Assembly (NCBI GenBank): GCA_025964695.1
Contig: JAOPYK010000069.1
Span: forward strand, 1 to 34,813
Source of the DNA: Streptosporangiaceae bacterium
Lineage (GTDB): Bacteria > Actinomycetota > Actinomycetes > Streptosporangiales > Streptosporangiaceae
Direction of reading: 5' to 3'
Length of the DNA stretch: 34,813 nucleotides
A model generated the notes under the pieces. It saw only the letters and a list, made by a program, of their open reading frames with translations, did not search any database and was not told where the DNA came from. A program made the position numbers and the translations under genes. Below, piece after piece: positions 23,543-31,446 of the stretch; the first letter of the stretch is position 1, and each line of letters begins with the position of its first letter.

Positions 23543-23580
23543 CGGAGACCGGCGCCGCGAAGACGCGACGCCGGTCTCCG
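23543..23580 (-). terminator. strong hairpin after the second BNR gene
   Basis: Arms 23543-23554 and 23569-23580 (CGGAGACCGGCG / CGCCGGTCTCCG) pair perfectly. After a C/A mismatch an inner CGCG-AAGA-CGCG extends the stem. It begins seven bases beyond the stop of the minus-strand exoprotein gene and also faces the plus-strand relic, so it may stop transcription both ways. Confidence 0.7.
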
Positions 23581-23587
23581 GTCCGAG

Positions 23588-25369
23588 TCAGAACCTGCCG
23601 GTCGCGGTGACTACGTCCTCCTGGTTGATCGGGGTGGGCACGAATTGCGCCCCGTAGAACCACACGACCTTCTGCTGGTTGTTGCTGTCGGTGAAGAGCG
23701 CGTGCATCGTCCCGTCCGACCCAACGGTCAGGTCGGTGTAGTCCCCGAAGAATCCGCCGCCGAACCCATTGCGGGTGTTGATCGGGTGCGTGCTCATCGT
23801 CTTGGTGACCCCGGTGATGACGTCCGTGGCCACGTAGTCGAGACGGGTGTTGTGGATGTACGGGCCGAGCACGTCACAGCTGATCCGGCCGACAGGCGGC
23901 GGCTGCGACGACGCGCAGGTCTGCCACGGCGACACCGTGTCACCGCGGTAGGCGCCGAGGTAAACGTGGCCGTCGGGGCCGACTCCGGCGGCGGGGAAGA
24001 TGTCCTCGACGGGTCCGGCGGGGCTGGGTGCGGACAACGTTCCGCCGCCGGGCTGGCTGGCGGGGTACCCGGTCGGCGTGCGGACGGCGGACGTGAACAC
24101 CCGGGCCGGGGAGGTCCAGGTTGTCCCGCCGTCGGAGGACTTGCTGTAGACGGCAGTCGAGGCCCCGCCGGAGATGGTCGTCCAGGTCGCGTACAGGTCG
24201 CCGTTGGGTGCAGCCGCAGCGGCCGGGAAGCTGTTGACGCGGAAGGCCGTATCGTGCAGGGGGTTGCTGTCGGCGAGCTGGGCTACGGCGGCCGGTGTGC
24301 TCCAGGAGGCACCGCCGTCGGTGGACTTGACCATATAGGTGGAGTCCAGCGCATCCTGCCTCTTCGCGCCGTCCCAGAAGACATACAGCGTGCCATCTGG
24401 TCCGACGACTGGACGCGACCCCTGCCCGTAGAGGACGTTGCCGGAGATCAGTTTCGGTGTGGTGAAGGTCCGCCCGCCATCACTGGAGGACACGAACGCG
24501 ATAGGCGACTGCACGTATGCGCCGGTCTGCGGGTTGAAGATGAAGCGGGTCGAGGTCACGTAGACGCGGTCGCGGAACGGGCTGGACACATGCGAGTCGA
24601 CCGCGATCCATTCCTTGTCGTTGAAGACAGCAGGGGATGTCGTCTGGTTGATGAAGGTCGGCGCGCCCCAGTTGAGGCTGCCGTTGCCGGTGAACGTGCC
24701 CTTGCTGACAGTCACGGTGTTCGGCGCGCTAGACCGGTTGAACCCGAGTCCTGCGTAGTACACCTGGCCCCGGCTGTCGAACGCGACCGCCGGGTCGCCG
24801 CCGGCGTCGTACTGACCGCCGGCCAGCCGGGTCACCCCGGGGATGAGGGTCCCCAGGTGGGTCGGATCGGAGGATGTGCAGCACCAGGTGGCACCGCCGT
24901 CGTTGCTCGCGTACGTACCCGAGTACCCGTCGCCGAGAGCACTGCACGGTGTACCGGAGATCGTGCAGGTCCACGTTCTGCTGGCGTACTCGTTCGCGGA
25001 TGCGACGACGCGGTTGGGGTTGTTGGGATCGACCGCGATCGCCGTCTCGTTCTGCGGAGCGCCCGCCGTGTCCTGGTTCACCGTGACGGCGGGGGCGAGC
25101 ACCGAACTGCCATCCAGCGGGCTGCCCGGCACGAACGTCGGGGAGATCGGGGCCGCAGGAGCCGACGACAGCCCCGGGTCAGCGGCCTCCTCCTCAATGA
25201 ACGACGAGAAGCGGATCTGCAAACCGGCCGTCCCGTGCAGGGACGCCACCTTGCCTGCCAGGGTCGTGATGTCGTACTTGGGGCTCGATGCGGCCTGCGC
25301 GGGAGCCAACGGGAAAGCAGCAGCGACGGCCAGTGCCGCCGTTACTGCCAGTACCAGGGAACGCCTCAA
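23588..25369 (-). CDS. secreted BNR-repeat / sialidase-like protein (second copy)
   Basis: 593 residues from TTG 25369 behind GGAGGA; a GTG at 25381 inside that ribosome site would add four residues. The signal peptide 'RRSLVLAVTAALAVAAAFPL' ends in 'APAQA'. The propeller carries four Asp boxes: 'SNDGGATW', 'SSDGGRTF', 'STDGGASW', 'SSDGGTTW'. 'NETAIAVDPNNPNRVVASAN' and 'KEWIAVDSHVSSPFRDRVYV' align with equivalent stretches in the protein at 16033-17832, so the two are distant paralogues. The substrate is unknown. It is transcribed away from its neighbours and has its own terminator. Confidence 0.85.
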   Translation of the reverse strand: MRRSLVLAVTAALAVAAAFPLAPAQAASSPKYDITTLAGKVASLHGTAGLQIRFSSFIEEEAADPGLSSAPAAPISPTFVPGSPLDGSSVLAPAVTVNQDTAGAPQNETAIAVDPNNPNRVVASANEYASRTWTCTISGTPCSALGDGYSGTYASNDGGATWCCTSSDPTHLGTLIPGVTRLAGGQYDAGGDPAVAFDSRGQVYYAGLGFNRSSAPNTVTVSKGTFTGNGSLNWGAPTFINQTTSPAVFNDKEWIAVDSHVSSPFRDRVYVTSTRFIFNPQTGAYVQSPIAFVSSSDGGRTFTTPKLISGNVLYGQGSRPVVGPDGTLYVFWDGAKRQDALDSTYMVKSTDGGASWSTPAAVAQLADSNPLHDTAFRVNSFPAAAAAPNGDLYATWTTISGGASTAVYSKSSDGGTTWTSPARVFTSAVRTPTGYPASQPGGGTLSAPSPAGPVEDIFPAAGVGPDGHVYLGAYRGDTVSPWQTCASSQPPPVGRISCDVLGPYIHNTRLDYVATDVITGVTKTMSTHPINTRNGFGGGFFGDYTDLTVGSDGTMHALFTDSNNQQKVVWFYGAQFVPTPINQEDVVTATGRF

Positions 25370-25528
25370 GAAATCCTCCACGATAGGGCAAACCGACCTC
25401 CGAACCGGAAGTCACTGGAACAGACGGTTATGGTGCATTTGTAGTCCCTTGATCGCCCCCAAGGAAGATCGACGGGCAGATCAATCACCGGCCTACGCAC
25501 ACCCCTCGTGTTTCGCACTTCTGAATGA

Positions 25529-25860
25529 TCATGTTCCTGCGGCTGCCCGGGGCAGCTGGCCTGCGCGGATATCTTCGGGTTCTGGCAGGTCGGTGCCTGG
25601 GTGCCGGAATCTGTGGGCGATAATCACGCGGCGGAGCTTGACGATCATGTCGTCGAAGGACGGCTCGGCCTTGGTGGCGTACCAGCGAGCCCGTGCCCGG
25701 CGTTCTTTCGCGTCGGCTGCGTGGAGTCCGGCGGTGGCGTACCAGAGCACCGTGATGCTGTAGCAGAACAAGCCGAACGGCACGGCCGGTTCAATGGCGG
25801 GGCGGACCCGGTTGCGAGCCTGCCCGACACCGAGGATCTGGCGCGCGTCACATGGCGGGC
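25529..25860 (-). pseudogene. DDE transposase, C-terminal remnant
   Basis: Continuous minus-strand frame reading 'CDARQILGVGQARNRVRPAI', 'VPFGLFCYSITVLWYATAG', 'RARWYATKAEPSFDDMIVKL' and 'RRVIIAHRF', ending at 25529. This is the characteristic C-terminal third of a large DDE transposase common in actinomycetes (the 'WYxTKxEPSFxDMxxKLRR' block). The DDE residues upstream are gone; sequence beyond 25860 is unrelated. The IS family is probably IS701-like, but I am not certain. Confidence 0.65.
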
Positions 25861-25869
25861 GAACGCCAC

Positions 25870-26045
25870 CGAAACCTCTCCTGAGATCCTGGGTGCTTCG
25901 AAGTTCACGCTCACCGAGCTACTGGTGCACGACTCTCACCGGGGTCGCGGTATCGGCGGCTCGCTCCTCCAGCGGCTCCTCACCGACAGGGACGAGGAGT
26001 ACGCCACGCTTGCCGCCCGCGAGAAGTGCGCGAGAAGTGCGCGAG
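25870..26045 (+). pseudogene. GNAT acetyltransferase fragment
   Basis: Reads 'KFTLTELLVHDSHRGRGIGG' and 'SLLQRLLTDRDEEYATLAA'. The HRGRGIG is the acetyl-CoA pyrophosphate loop (R/QxxGxG/A) of GNAT enzymes. Only the central motif A/B survives: the upstream side runs into the transposase relic and the downstream side loses similarity after 'AAREK'. No start codon or ribosome site. Confidence 0.5.
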
Positions 26046-26123
26046 GCAGAGCGACACGAACACCAACCGGAACACCCGATGCTGCTTGCCCAGATCGGTG
26101 TAGCCGACGGCGTCCCCAAAACC

Positions 26124-26333
26124 TCACGGCACCTCGACTGACCGAGACGCCCACGGAACCTTTGCGCATCCTCGGCAGGCGTACACGGGCCGCTGGTCGG
26201 GGAGTACCCCAACGCGCGCCTGCGGCAGCGGCCACCGTTTGTGGCAGGACACGCAGGCGACACCGGTGCGCTGGGCCCGGGTGAGCGGTCCAGGGTCCCA
26301 GACGACCTCGGAGGGGGCTGAAGAGGAGTTCAT
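26124..26333 (-). CDS. small Cys-rich (zinc-ribbon-like) protein
   Basis: 69 residues with two CxxC knuckles, 'CVSCHKRW' and 'CRGC', spaced as in a zinc ribbon. The block 'LTRAQRTGVACVSCHKRWPL' followed by 'VLPDQRPVYAC' resembles small hypothetical proteins common in actinomycetes. ATG 26333 has GGAG about ten bases upstream. The function is unknown. Relics surround it, so it may itself be a survivor of a degraded locus. Confidence 0.45.
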   Translation of the reverse strand: MNSSSAPSEVVWDPGPLTRAQRTGVACVSCHKRWPLPQARVGVLPDQRPVYACRGCAKVPWASRSVEVP

Positions 26334-26738
26334 GTCGCGGTGCTCCGGTGACCTGGTCGGCGAGCCGATCCCATTCGTAGATCGGCCAGCACGGCTTACC
26401 CCGAAATCACGACGGCATTCCTGGGATGGGTCCGAGCCGTGGCGTCAGAAGTCACCGTCGAGCCGCCGTATGTGCTCTTCCCACCCATCACCGCGGCCGC
26501 GGCGGAGCATCCGACGGTGCCGCTGGCCGATTCCCGACTTGCACGGGGACCCCTCGCGGGGCCTCACGACGGCCAATTCCGGGCAGGCTGCGAGCAGCCC
26601 GTCCGCCAGTCCAGGCTACGAGGCCCCGCCCCCGCGCAAGTCCGGAACCGTCCAGCTCCAACCTGCAGGTGATCCCGGGGCGAGCATCCCCGCCGCCTGC
26701 GCCTGCGCCCGGGATCGTGTCTCAGAAAGCCACGTGGG
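26334..26738. other. intergenic region, no supported gene
   Basis: 405 bases. A minus-strand stretch near 26340-26400 reads 'CWPIYEWDRLADQVTGAPRH' in a frame that then overlaps the zinc-ribbon gene. It may be the end of a decayed gene. Nothing else is recognised. Confidence 0.2.
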
Positions 26739-28124
26739 TCAGCGGTCCGAAGCGGGATCGCACACGGGCAGGCGCAGGACGAAGCGGGCTCCGCGTTCGC
26801 TGTCCTGGAGGGTCAAGGTGCCCTGGTGGGCTTCGGCGATCTCGCGTGCAATCGCCAGCCCCAACCCGGTCCCCCCTGCATCCCGGTCGCGTGAGGCCTC
26901 CAGCCGGGTGAAGCGGTCAAAGACCACCTCCCGGTGTTCAGGGGCGATACCGGCGCCGTCGTCAATGACCTCCAGGGTCGCCATGGATCCGCCGGCGCGC
27001 ACGATGACCGTGATCTTTGAGGTGGCGTGGCGTTCGGCGTTGTCGAGCAGGTTGACCAGCACCCGGATGATCTGCAGCCGGTCACAGTTGATGAAGACGT
27101 TCTCGCGGAAATCCCTGATGATCTCCACCCGGTAGGTCCGGCGGTCCAGTTCGCTGTCGACCAGCCGGCCCAGATCGGTCGCCTCGTGGGCAAGGGGGGC
27201 GCGGGCGTCCAGCCGGGCCAGGGTTAGCAGGTCGGTGACGATCGCCTGAAGCCGGTCGAGGCTGGCCTCCTGGGCATCGGCCATTTTGGGCCAGTCGGTC
27301 TCGTCGGGGTGGAGTTTCGCTTCTTCGACCTGGACTCGCATGGCGGTGATCGGGCTGCGCAGGTCATGGGAGGCGTCCGAGGTGAACCGCCGCAGCTGCC
27401 GGTAGGCGCCCTCGAGACGGTCCAGGGTGTCGTTCACCGTTTCGGCCAGAAGCTTGAGCTCTTCCTGATTGTTGCTGGCCACCGGGACCCGGCGGTCGAG
27501 GCCGGTGGCGGTGATCTCCGCCAGTTCCCTCCGGATGGCGTTCACCGCAGTCATGTCATTGTCGACCACACGGAAAGTCCCGACGGCCACCATCGCGGTC
27601 ATCAGCAGGGACACGCCGATCGCAGAGAACAGCGCTGTGGCGTCCCCGTACCAGGGGACCACTGGAACCGCCACGTAGAGCACCCAGATCCCATCCGGCG
27701 GATAGACCTTGTACGAGACGACGGTCATGCAGCCCTTCAGCCCGGCCGGAGGGCACAGCACCCGTGCGGCGCGCACGTCCCTGTCGATCGAACGGAAGGT
27801 GGCCATCGGCGGCTTGCCGACGAGGTGCCGGGTCGCCGCGACCACCCGGCCGTGTGCGTCCACGACCTGAATCGCCTCGCCCTTGCTGCCCGGCAGCACG
27901 GACGGGAGGGGACCCTGTCTGATGAGGGGCACCACTCGATCCCAGGCCCCGGTGGCCCGAGCTTGGGTCGCATCGGCCTCCTGGCCGCCCGCAAAGACGA
28001 GGAAGAGCACACTAACCCCGATGCACACCAGTGCCGCGACAGCAGAATACCCCAATGTCCTACGAGCCAGAATCGATGACCGGTTCCAGTTCAACAGCTG
28101 ACCCCCCGAACGTAAGCTGCTCAC
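26739..28124 (-). CDS. sensor histidine kinase
   Basis: 461-residue membrane kinase. Span 1 is about residues 23-46, then an extracytoplasmic sensor of ~115 residues with Cys124 and Cys132 (possible disulfide), and span 2 about 162-187. A HAMP linker follows, then the dimerisation helix with His253 in 'FTSDASHDLRSPITAMRVQV'. The ATPase has N box 'LVNLLDNAERHA', G1 'VIDDGAGI' and G2 'GGTGLGLAI'. It autophosphorylates and passes phosphate to a response regulator. No regulator gene is adjacent, so it is an orphan here. The start is ambiguous: GTG 28124 abuts its ribosome site, and TTG 28094 is an alternative. Confidence 0.9.
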   Translation of the reverse strand: MSSLRSGGQLLNWNRSSILARRTLGYSAVAALVCIGVSVLFLVFAGGQEADATQARATGAWDRVVPLIRQGPLPSVLPGSKGEAIQVVDAHGRVVAATRHLVGKPPMATFRSIDRDVRAARVLCPPAGLKGCMTVVSYKVYPPDGIWVLYVAVPVVPWYGDATALFSAIGVSLLMTAMVAVGTFRVVDNDMTAVNAIRRELAEITATGLDRRVPVASNNQEELKLLAETVNDTLDRLEGAYRQLRRFTSDASHDLRSPITAMRVQVEEAKLHPDETDWPKMADAQEASLDRLQAIVTDLLTLARLDARAPLAHEATDLGRLVDSELDRRTYRVEIIRDFRENVFINCDRLQIIRVLVNLLDNAERHATSKITVIVRAGGSMATLEVIDDGAGIAPEHREVVFDRFTRLEASRDRDAGGTGLGLAIAREIAEAHQGTLTLQDSERGARFVLRLPVCDPASDR

Positions 28125-28213
28125 CTCCTACAGGCCAAAACCGCGATATCTGGCCATAACATCCCGAAGCAAGGCAAAGTTTTGGGGTAGGTCGGCAAGG
28201 GACTGCAGCCTCC

Positions 28214-28240
28214 GGCGGGTGGCGGGTGGCGGGTGGCGGT
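28214..28240 (+). repeat. GGCGGGT tandem repeat
   Basis: Three exact copies of GGCGGGT (28214-28234) plus most of a fourth. The closely spaced G-runs could form a quadruplex. It lies about 90 bases upstream of the histidine kinase start, on the strand opposite to that gene's coding strand. Confidence 0.6.
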
Positions 28241-28330
28241 TTGGCAAAGCGACGCTGCGCTTGCCGAGAACTCCAACCATGCACGTCAGGCTGCATGCAC
28301 GGACGGAGTGAGCGCCCCACAGGCCCCATC

Positions 28331-28373
28331 CTGCGGCCGGTCTTCAGGAGGAACCGCTGAAGACCGGCCGCAG
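28331..28373 (-). terminator. 16-bp hairpin downstream of the small secreted protein gene
   Basis: Arms 28331-28346 and 28358-28373 (CTGCGGCCGGTCTTCA and its complement) pair perfectly; an extra G-C closes a nine-base loop. It lies 22 bases past the stop of the minus-strand gene, separating it from the histidine kinase. Confidence 0.7.
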
Positions 28374-28395
28374 AAGGGGAGGATCACGTGCATCA

Positions 28396-28860
28396 CTATC
28401 GCCGCAGATACCTCGTGGGAGAGTAGTGCGTGGGCAGCGTCGAAATGTTGCCGTGCAGGCCGAAGTGGGTCATCATCGTCCGGTACTTATGTCCCCCGGT
28501 CCTCATCGTGGCCTTGTCCAGGACGTAGATCGAGTAGGTACCGTCGCTGTTCTGCGTACCGGTGCTGTGACTGACGGTCGGCGACCCCAGATTCTTCCAG
28601 TCCGCTCCAACAAGGATCTGGATCTGGGCAGCGGTGTTGGCTTCGTCGAGCCTGTCCGAACACCGGACGAGGGCGTACCCACGGACTTCTGGTTTCCTCG
28701 GTGACCAGGGCGTTCCCTTCGATATGCCCGAGGGGCCGTTCCACCAGCTACAAGTGATGTGATGCCGGGGTTGCACCACCCCGTCTGCCAGAACCGGTCC
28801 GGCTCCGCCGGCCAGCACGGCCGCCGCAGCGGAAAATGTAATCGCGAGCTTGCGAATCAT
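28396..28860 (-). CDS. small secreted protein of unknown function
   Basis: 154 residues from ATG 28860 with signal 'IRKLAITFSAAAAVLAGGAG' and cleavage near 'VLADG'. Longer upstream frames would put 42 residues before the signal and were rejected. The mature part has two cysteines ('HHITCSWWNG', 'ALVRCSDRLDEANTAA') and many Ser/Thr/Gly. No family recognised; similar small exoproteins are common in actinomycetes. It ends before a strong hairpin, so it is monocistronic. Confidence 0.65.
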   Translation of the reverse strand: MIRKLAITFSAAAAVLAGGAGPVLADGVVQPRHHITCSWWNGPSGISKGTPWSPRKPEVRGYALVRCSDRLDEANTAAQIQILVGADWKNLGSPTVSHSTGTQNSDGTYSIYVLDKATMRTGGHKYRTMMTHFGLHGNISTLPTHYSPTRYLRR

Positions 28861-28966
28861 CCAGTGTTTCCCATCGGTTCGGTGGCATCTCTCTGCCGTT
28901 ACTGAAGCTGTCGGCCACGTCCAAGCGGGTGGTGTATGAGACGACCACCGCGTGATCCATTCCAAT

Positions 28967-29402
28967 TTAAGCAGATATTGCATCAATAGTCACTTCTGCA
29001 CCACAAGTAACAGTGGCGTCGGGATTGGTGGTGGCGGCCTTACGGCATTCGGCGAGGATCTCCAGGCCCATATAGCGGCGGCCTTCCTCCCATTCATCGT
29101 TCTGCTCGGCGAGCACTGCGCCGATGAGGCGGACGATCGCTTGCCGGTCGGGGAAGATGGCGACGACGTCGGTCCGGCGTCTGACCTCTTTGTTCAGGCG
29201 CTCCTGGGGGTTGTTGGACCAGATCTGCTTCGATACCGACTTGGGGAAGGCAGCCAAGGCCAGGAGGTCCTCACGGGCCTCGTCCAGGTGCGTGGCAGCG
29301 GCCGGGTACTCGGTCTCCAGCGCAGCCACGAGCCGGCGGTGCTGGGCGAAAACGGCGTCGCGGTCGGGCTATTCGAACACGGTCCGCACATCGTTTTTAG
29401 GT
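28967..29402 (-). pseudogene. IS256-type (Mutator) transposase, C-terminal remnant
   Basis: Reads '[20 protein letters not shown]', '[20 protein letters not shown]' and '[16 protein letters not shown]', the classic IS256-family C-terminus with the WSNNPxERLNKExRRRTDVVGIFP block. Further upstream 'RTVFE' is followed by TAG where CAG (Gln) is expected and then by '[13 protein letters not shown]', so the frame is also broken by a stop. The DDE core is missing. Its broken edge coincides with the 3' end of the TetR gene. Confidence 0.8.
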
Positions 29403-30113
29403 GGCTGAGTGGCTCTCGGGCTGGCGGTGTCGGGCATCGAGCTTCTGGTCCTCGGTCGTGGTTTCTGTAGGTTCGTTGATGGTGGCTGGGGTGGTGAACT
29501 GGGCGCTGGTTGGTGCGGGGTGGGGTAGGGGGTGTGCGGCTTCGGGTCGTAGCCCGTCGAAGATCAGGCTTGTGTAGCGTCGCCATAGGTCCGGGGCGGC
29601 GTCGCCTACCGGTGCGGCGGCCTGGCATGCGGCGCCGATCAGTAGAACGATGTCGTGTCCGGTGATGTCGTCGCGTACGGCACCTTGCTGGCGGGCTCGG
29701 TCGGTGAGTGCTTGGGCGACCTTGGATAGGCGGTCGCTGGCGGCGCGGATCGTGGGATCGCTGCGGGTGGTTCCAGTGGCCGCCTGGCAGAAGGAGCGGT
29801 CGTGGGCGTGCAGTTCGACGCCGGCGGTCATGAACTGCAGCAGGGCGGATGCCGGGTCGGCGCAGTCCAGCAGGGACGTGCCGGTCGCGGCCAGCTCGTC
29901 GAGTTTGTCCTGCAGGATCGCGGCGACCAGCTGTTCTTTGGTGGCGAAATGGCGGAACACCGTCCCTTTGCCGATCCCGGCCCGAGCCGCGATCTGGGCG
30001 ATCGAGGCGTCCACACCATGCTCGGCCAGCTCCGCGGCAGCCGCATCCAGCAGGAGCCGCCGGTTGCGGACGGCATCGGACCGCAACCCGTTCGGCGGTG
30101 ATGTTCCCGTCAT
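29397..30113 (-). CDS. TetR family transcriptional regulator
   Basis: 238 residues from ATG 30113. The HTH domain is 'AELAEHGVDASIAQIAARAG' followed by 'IGKGTVFRHFATKEQLVAAI', canonical TetR. The C-terminal ligand domain includes 'AVRDDITGHDIVLLIGAACQ' and 'LWRRYTSLIFDGLRPEA'. The last ~35 residues are low-complexity Pro/Thr, and the stop lies at the junction with the IS256 relic, so the tail may be altered. It is divergent from the oxidoreductase gene, with matching operators between, and so is its likely repressor. Confidence 0.92.
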   Translation of the reverse strand: MTGTSPPNGLRSDAVRNRRLLLDAAAAELAEHGVDASIAQIAARAGIGKGTVFRHFATKEQLVAAILQDKLDELAATGTSLLDCADPASALLQFMTAGVELHAHDRSFCQAATGTTRSDPTIRAASDRLSKVAQALTDRARQQGAVRDDITGHDIVLLIGAACQAAAPVGDAAPDLWRRYTSLIFDGLRPEAAHPLPHPAPTSAQFTTPATINEPTETTTEDQKLDARHRQPESHSAT

Positions 30114-30155
30114 CTCTCCCCCGTCCCGCGCTCTCGGATGCCATCCTACCGCAAG

Positions 30156-30210
30156 CTGACCGTTCGGTCCGTTTCGTGCTACGTTCCCAACATGACCGGA
30201 TGGTCCGTTT
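30156..30210 (+). promoter_or_regulatory. oxidoreductase promoter with two TetR-like operators
   Basis: Candidate -35 CTGACC (30156-30161) and -10 TACGTT (30180-30185) with an 18-base spacer. Operator 1 GACCG-TT-CGGTC (30158-30169) overlaps the -35 and spacer. Operator 2 GACC-GGAT-GGTC (30194-30205) lies just past the start point. Both are followed by CGTTT, so the whole unit repeats after 36 bases. TetR repression is inferred. Confidence 0.6.
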
Positions 30211-30257
30211 AGTTTCGGCAGGTGCCCACAGACAAACAGACCAAGAGAGGAACAGCG

Positions 30258-31277
30258 ATGACCGAGACGATGAAGGCCGTGGTCGCCGAGGACTACGGGG
30301 CCCCAGAAGTGCTGACGGTCAAAGACGGGCCGATACCCCGGCCCGGGGCCGGTCAGATCCAGGTACGGGTGACGGCCACCGCGCTCAATCCCGCTGATCT
30401 CAGGACTCTCAGCGGGGTGCTGCGTGAGATGGCTCCGCTGGAGTTCCCGCACATACCGGGTATCGACTTCGCCGGCACGGTGACCCAGATCGGGGAAGAG
30501 GTCACCCGATTCGCCGTCGGCGACCAGGTGTTCGGCCTCGGCCTCCCCCGCGCGACAGCCGCCATGGCGACACTGCTTTCCTCTCCTCCTTCTCTGACCA
30601 CGGGCACCATGGCCGAGTACGCGGTCTTCGACGCCGACACCCCCGGCCTCGCACTGCGCCCTGCAGACCTGGACGCCGAACATGCCGCGACCTTGGCCAT
30701 CAGCGGCCTGACCTCGCTGTCGCTGCTGCGAGCCGGTGGCTTCCAGCCCGGCGAAACCGTCCTGGTCATCGGCGCGACAGGCGGTGTGGGCAGCACGGCG
30801 GTTCCGCTCCTGGCCGCGGCCAAGACCCACGTGATCGCCACCGCGACACCAGCCGACGAGCAATACGTCCGTGACCTGGGCGCGAACGAGGTGATCGACC
30901 ACCATGCCGGCGACGCCATCACCGAGACACTGCGGCGCCACCCCACCGGCATCGACGCCATCATCAACCTCGCCCTCGCAGGCAATGACCTCATCGATGC
31001 CGGCCGCGCCATCCGGCCCGGCGGACGGCTGCTGAACATCGCCTACCCCAGCCCCGACCCCGGCGCCTTCGCCCGCGACGACCTCACCGTGGAGACCATC
31101 TTTGCCGTCGCTCGCCCCGGCGACCTGGAGGAACTGGCCGCACGGGCCATCGACGGAACGTTGCCCGCCGCTATCAGCCATCGGTACCGCCTGGACGACG
31201 GCGCACACGCATACCAGGACCTGGTCGACAAGCACACCCGCGGCAAACTGATCGTCCTCATCGACCATAAAACCTGA
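30258..31277 (+). CDS. NAD(P)-dependent medium-chain oxidoreductase (quinone reductase type)
   Basis: 339 residues; ATG 30258 follows GAGAGGAAC. Zinc-free MDR family: 'MKAVVAEDYGAPEVLTVKDG', 'VTATALNPADLRTLSG', 'PHIPGIDFAGTVTQIGEEVT', cofactor loop 'VLVIGATGGVGSTAVPLLAA' and C-terminal 'HAYQDLVDKHTRGKLIVLID'. The structural zinc cysteines of alcohol dehydrogenases are absent, so an NADPH quinone or enone reductase role is most likely. It is divergent from a TetR gene, and these pairs usually respond to small electrophilic or aromatic compounds. Confidence 0.92.
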   Translation: MTETMKAVVAEDYGAPEVLTVKDGPIPRPGAGQIQVRVTATALNPADLRTLSGVLREMAPLEFPHIPGIDFAGTVTQIGEEVTRFAVGDQVFGLGLPRATAAMATLLSSPPSLTTGTMAEYAVFDADTPGLALRPADLDAEHAATLAISGLTSLSLLRAGGFQPGETVLVIGATGGVGSTAVPLLAAAKTHVIATATPADEQYVRDLGANEVIDHHAGDAITETLRRHPTGIDAIINLALAGNDLIDAGRAIRPGGRLLNIAYPSPDPGAFARDDLTVETIFAVARPGDLEELAARAIDGTLPAAISHRYRLDDGAHAYQDLVDKHTRGKLIVLIDHKT

Positions 31278-31337
31278 CTTGACGCCCCTGCGCGGAGCCG
31301 ACCGGCACGCACCATGCCACACAGAGGCGGGGAAACA

Positions 31338-31380
31338 CCGCAGACGCGGAGCCCGAACCTTTCGGGCTCCGCGTCTGCGG
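31338..31380. terminator. bidirectional terminator between convergent genes
   Basis: 20-bp perfect arms 31338-31357 and 31361-31380 around a three-base loop (CCT). It lies between the oxidoreductase (plus) and the beta-helix protein gene (minus), so it can stop both transcripts. No long U-run. Confidence 0.85.
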
Positions 31381-31446
31381 AAGGCGGCAACATTGCAGCC
31401 GCGTTGCATCCGGGGCCCGTCCGCACGACCCCGGATCAGCCCCGGC

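Noticed and set aside
23501-25444. Long plus-strand open frame opposite the BNR gene
   Set aside because: It is antisense to a secreted protein with signal peptide and Asp boxes; the translation is Arg/Gly/Val-rich with no motifs.
28331-31380. Large inverted repeats considered as CRISPR or IS ends
   Set aside because: The repeats at 28331-28373 and 31338-31380 are isolated single hairpins directly after stop codons, so terminators are the simpler explanation.
29397-31409. 670-codon minus-strand open frame covering TetR and the oxidoreductase
   Set aside because: Only its C-terminal part (from ATG 30113) is TetR. The rest is the antisense of the clearly coding oxidoreductase gene and has shadow-like composition.
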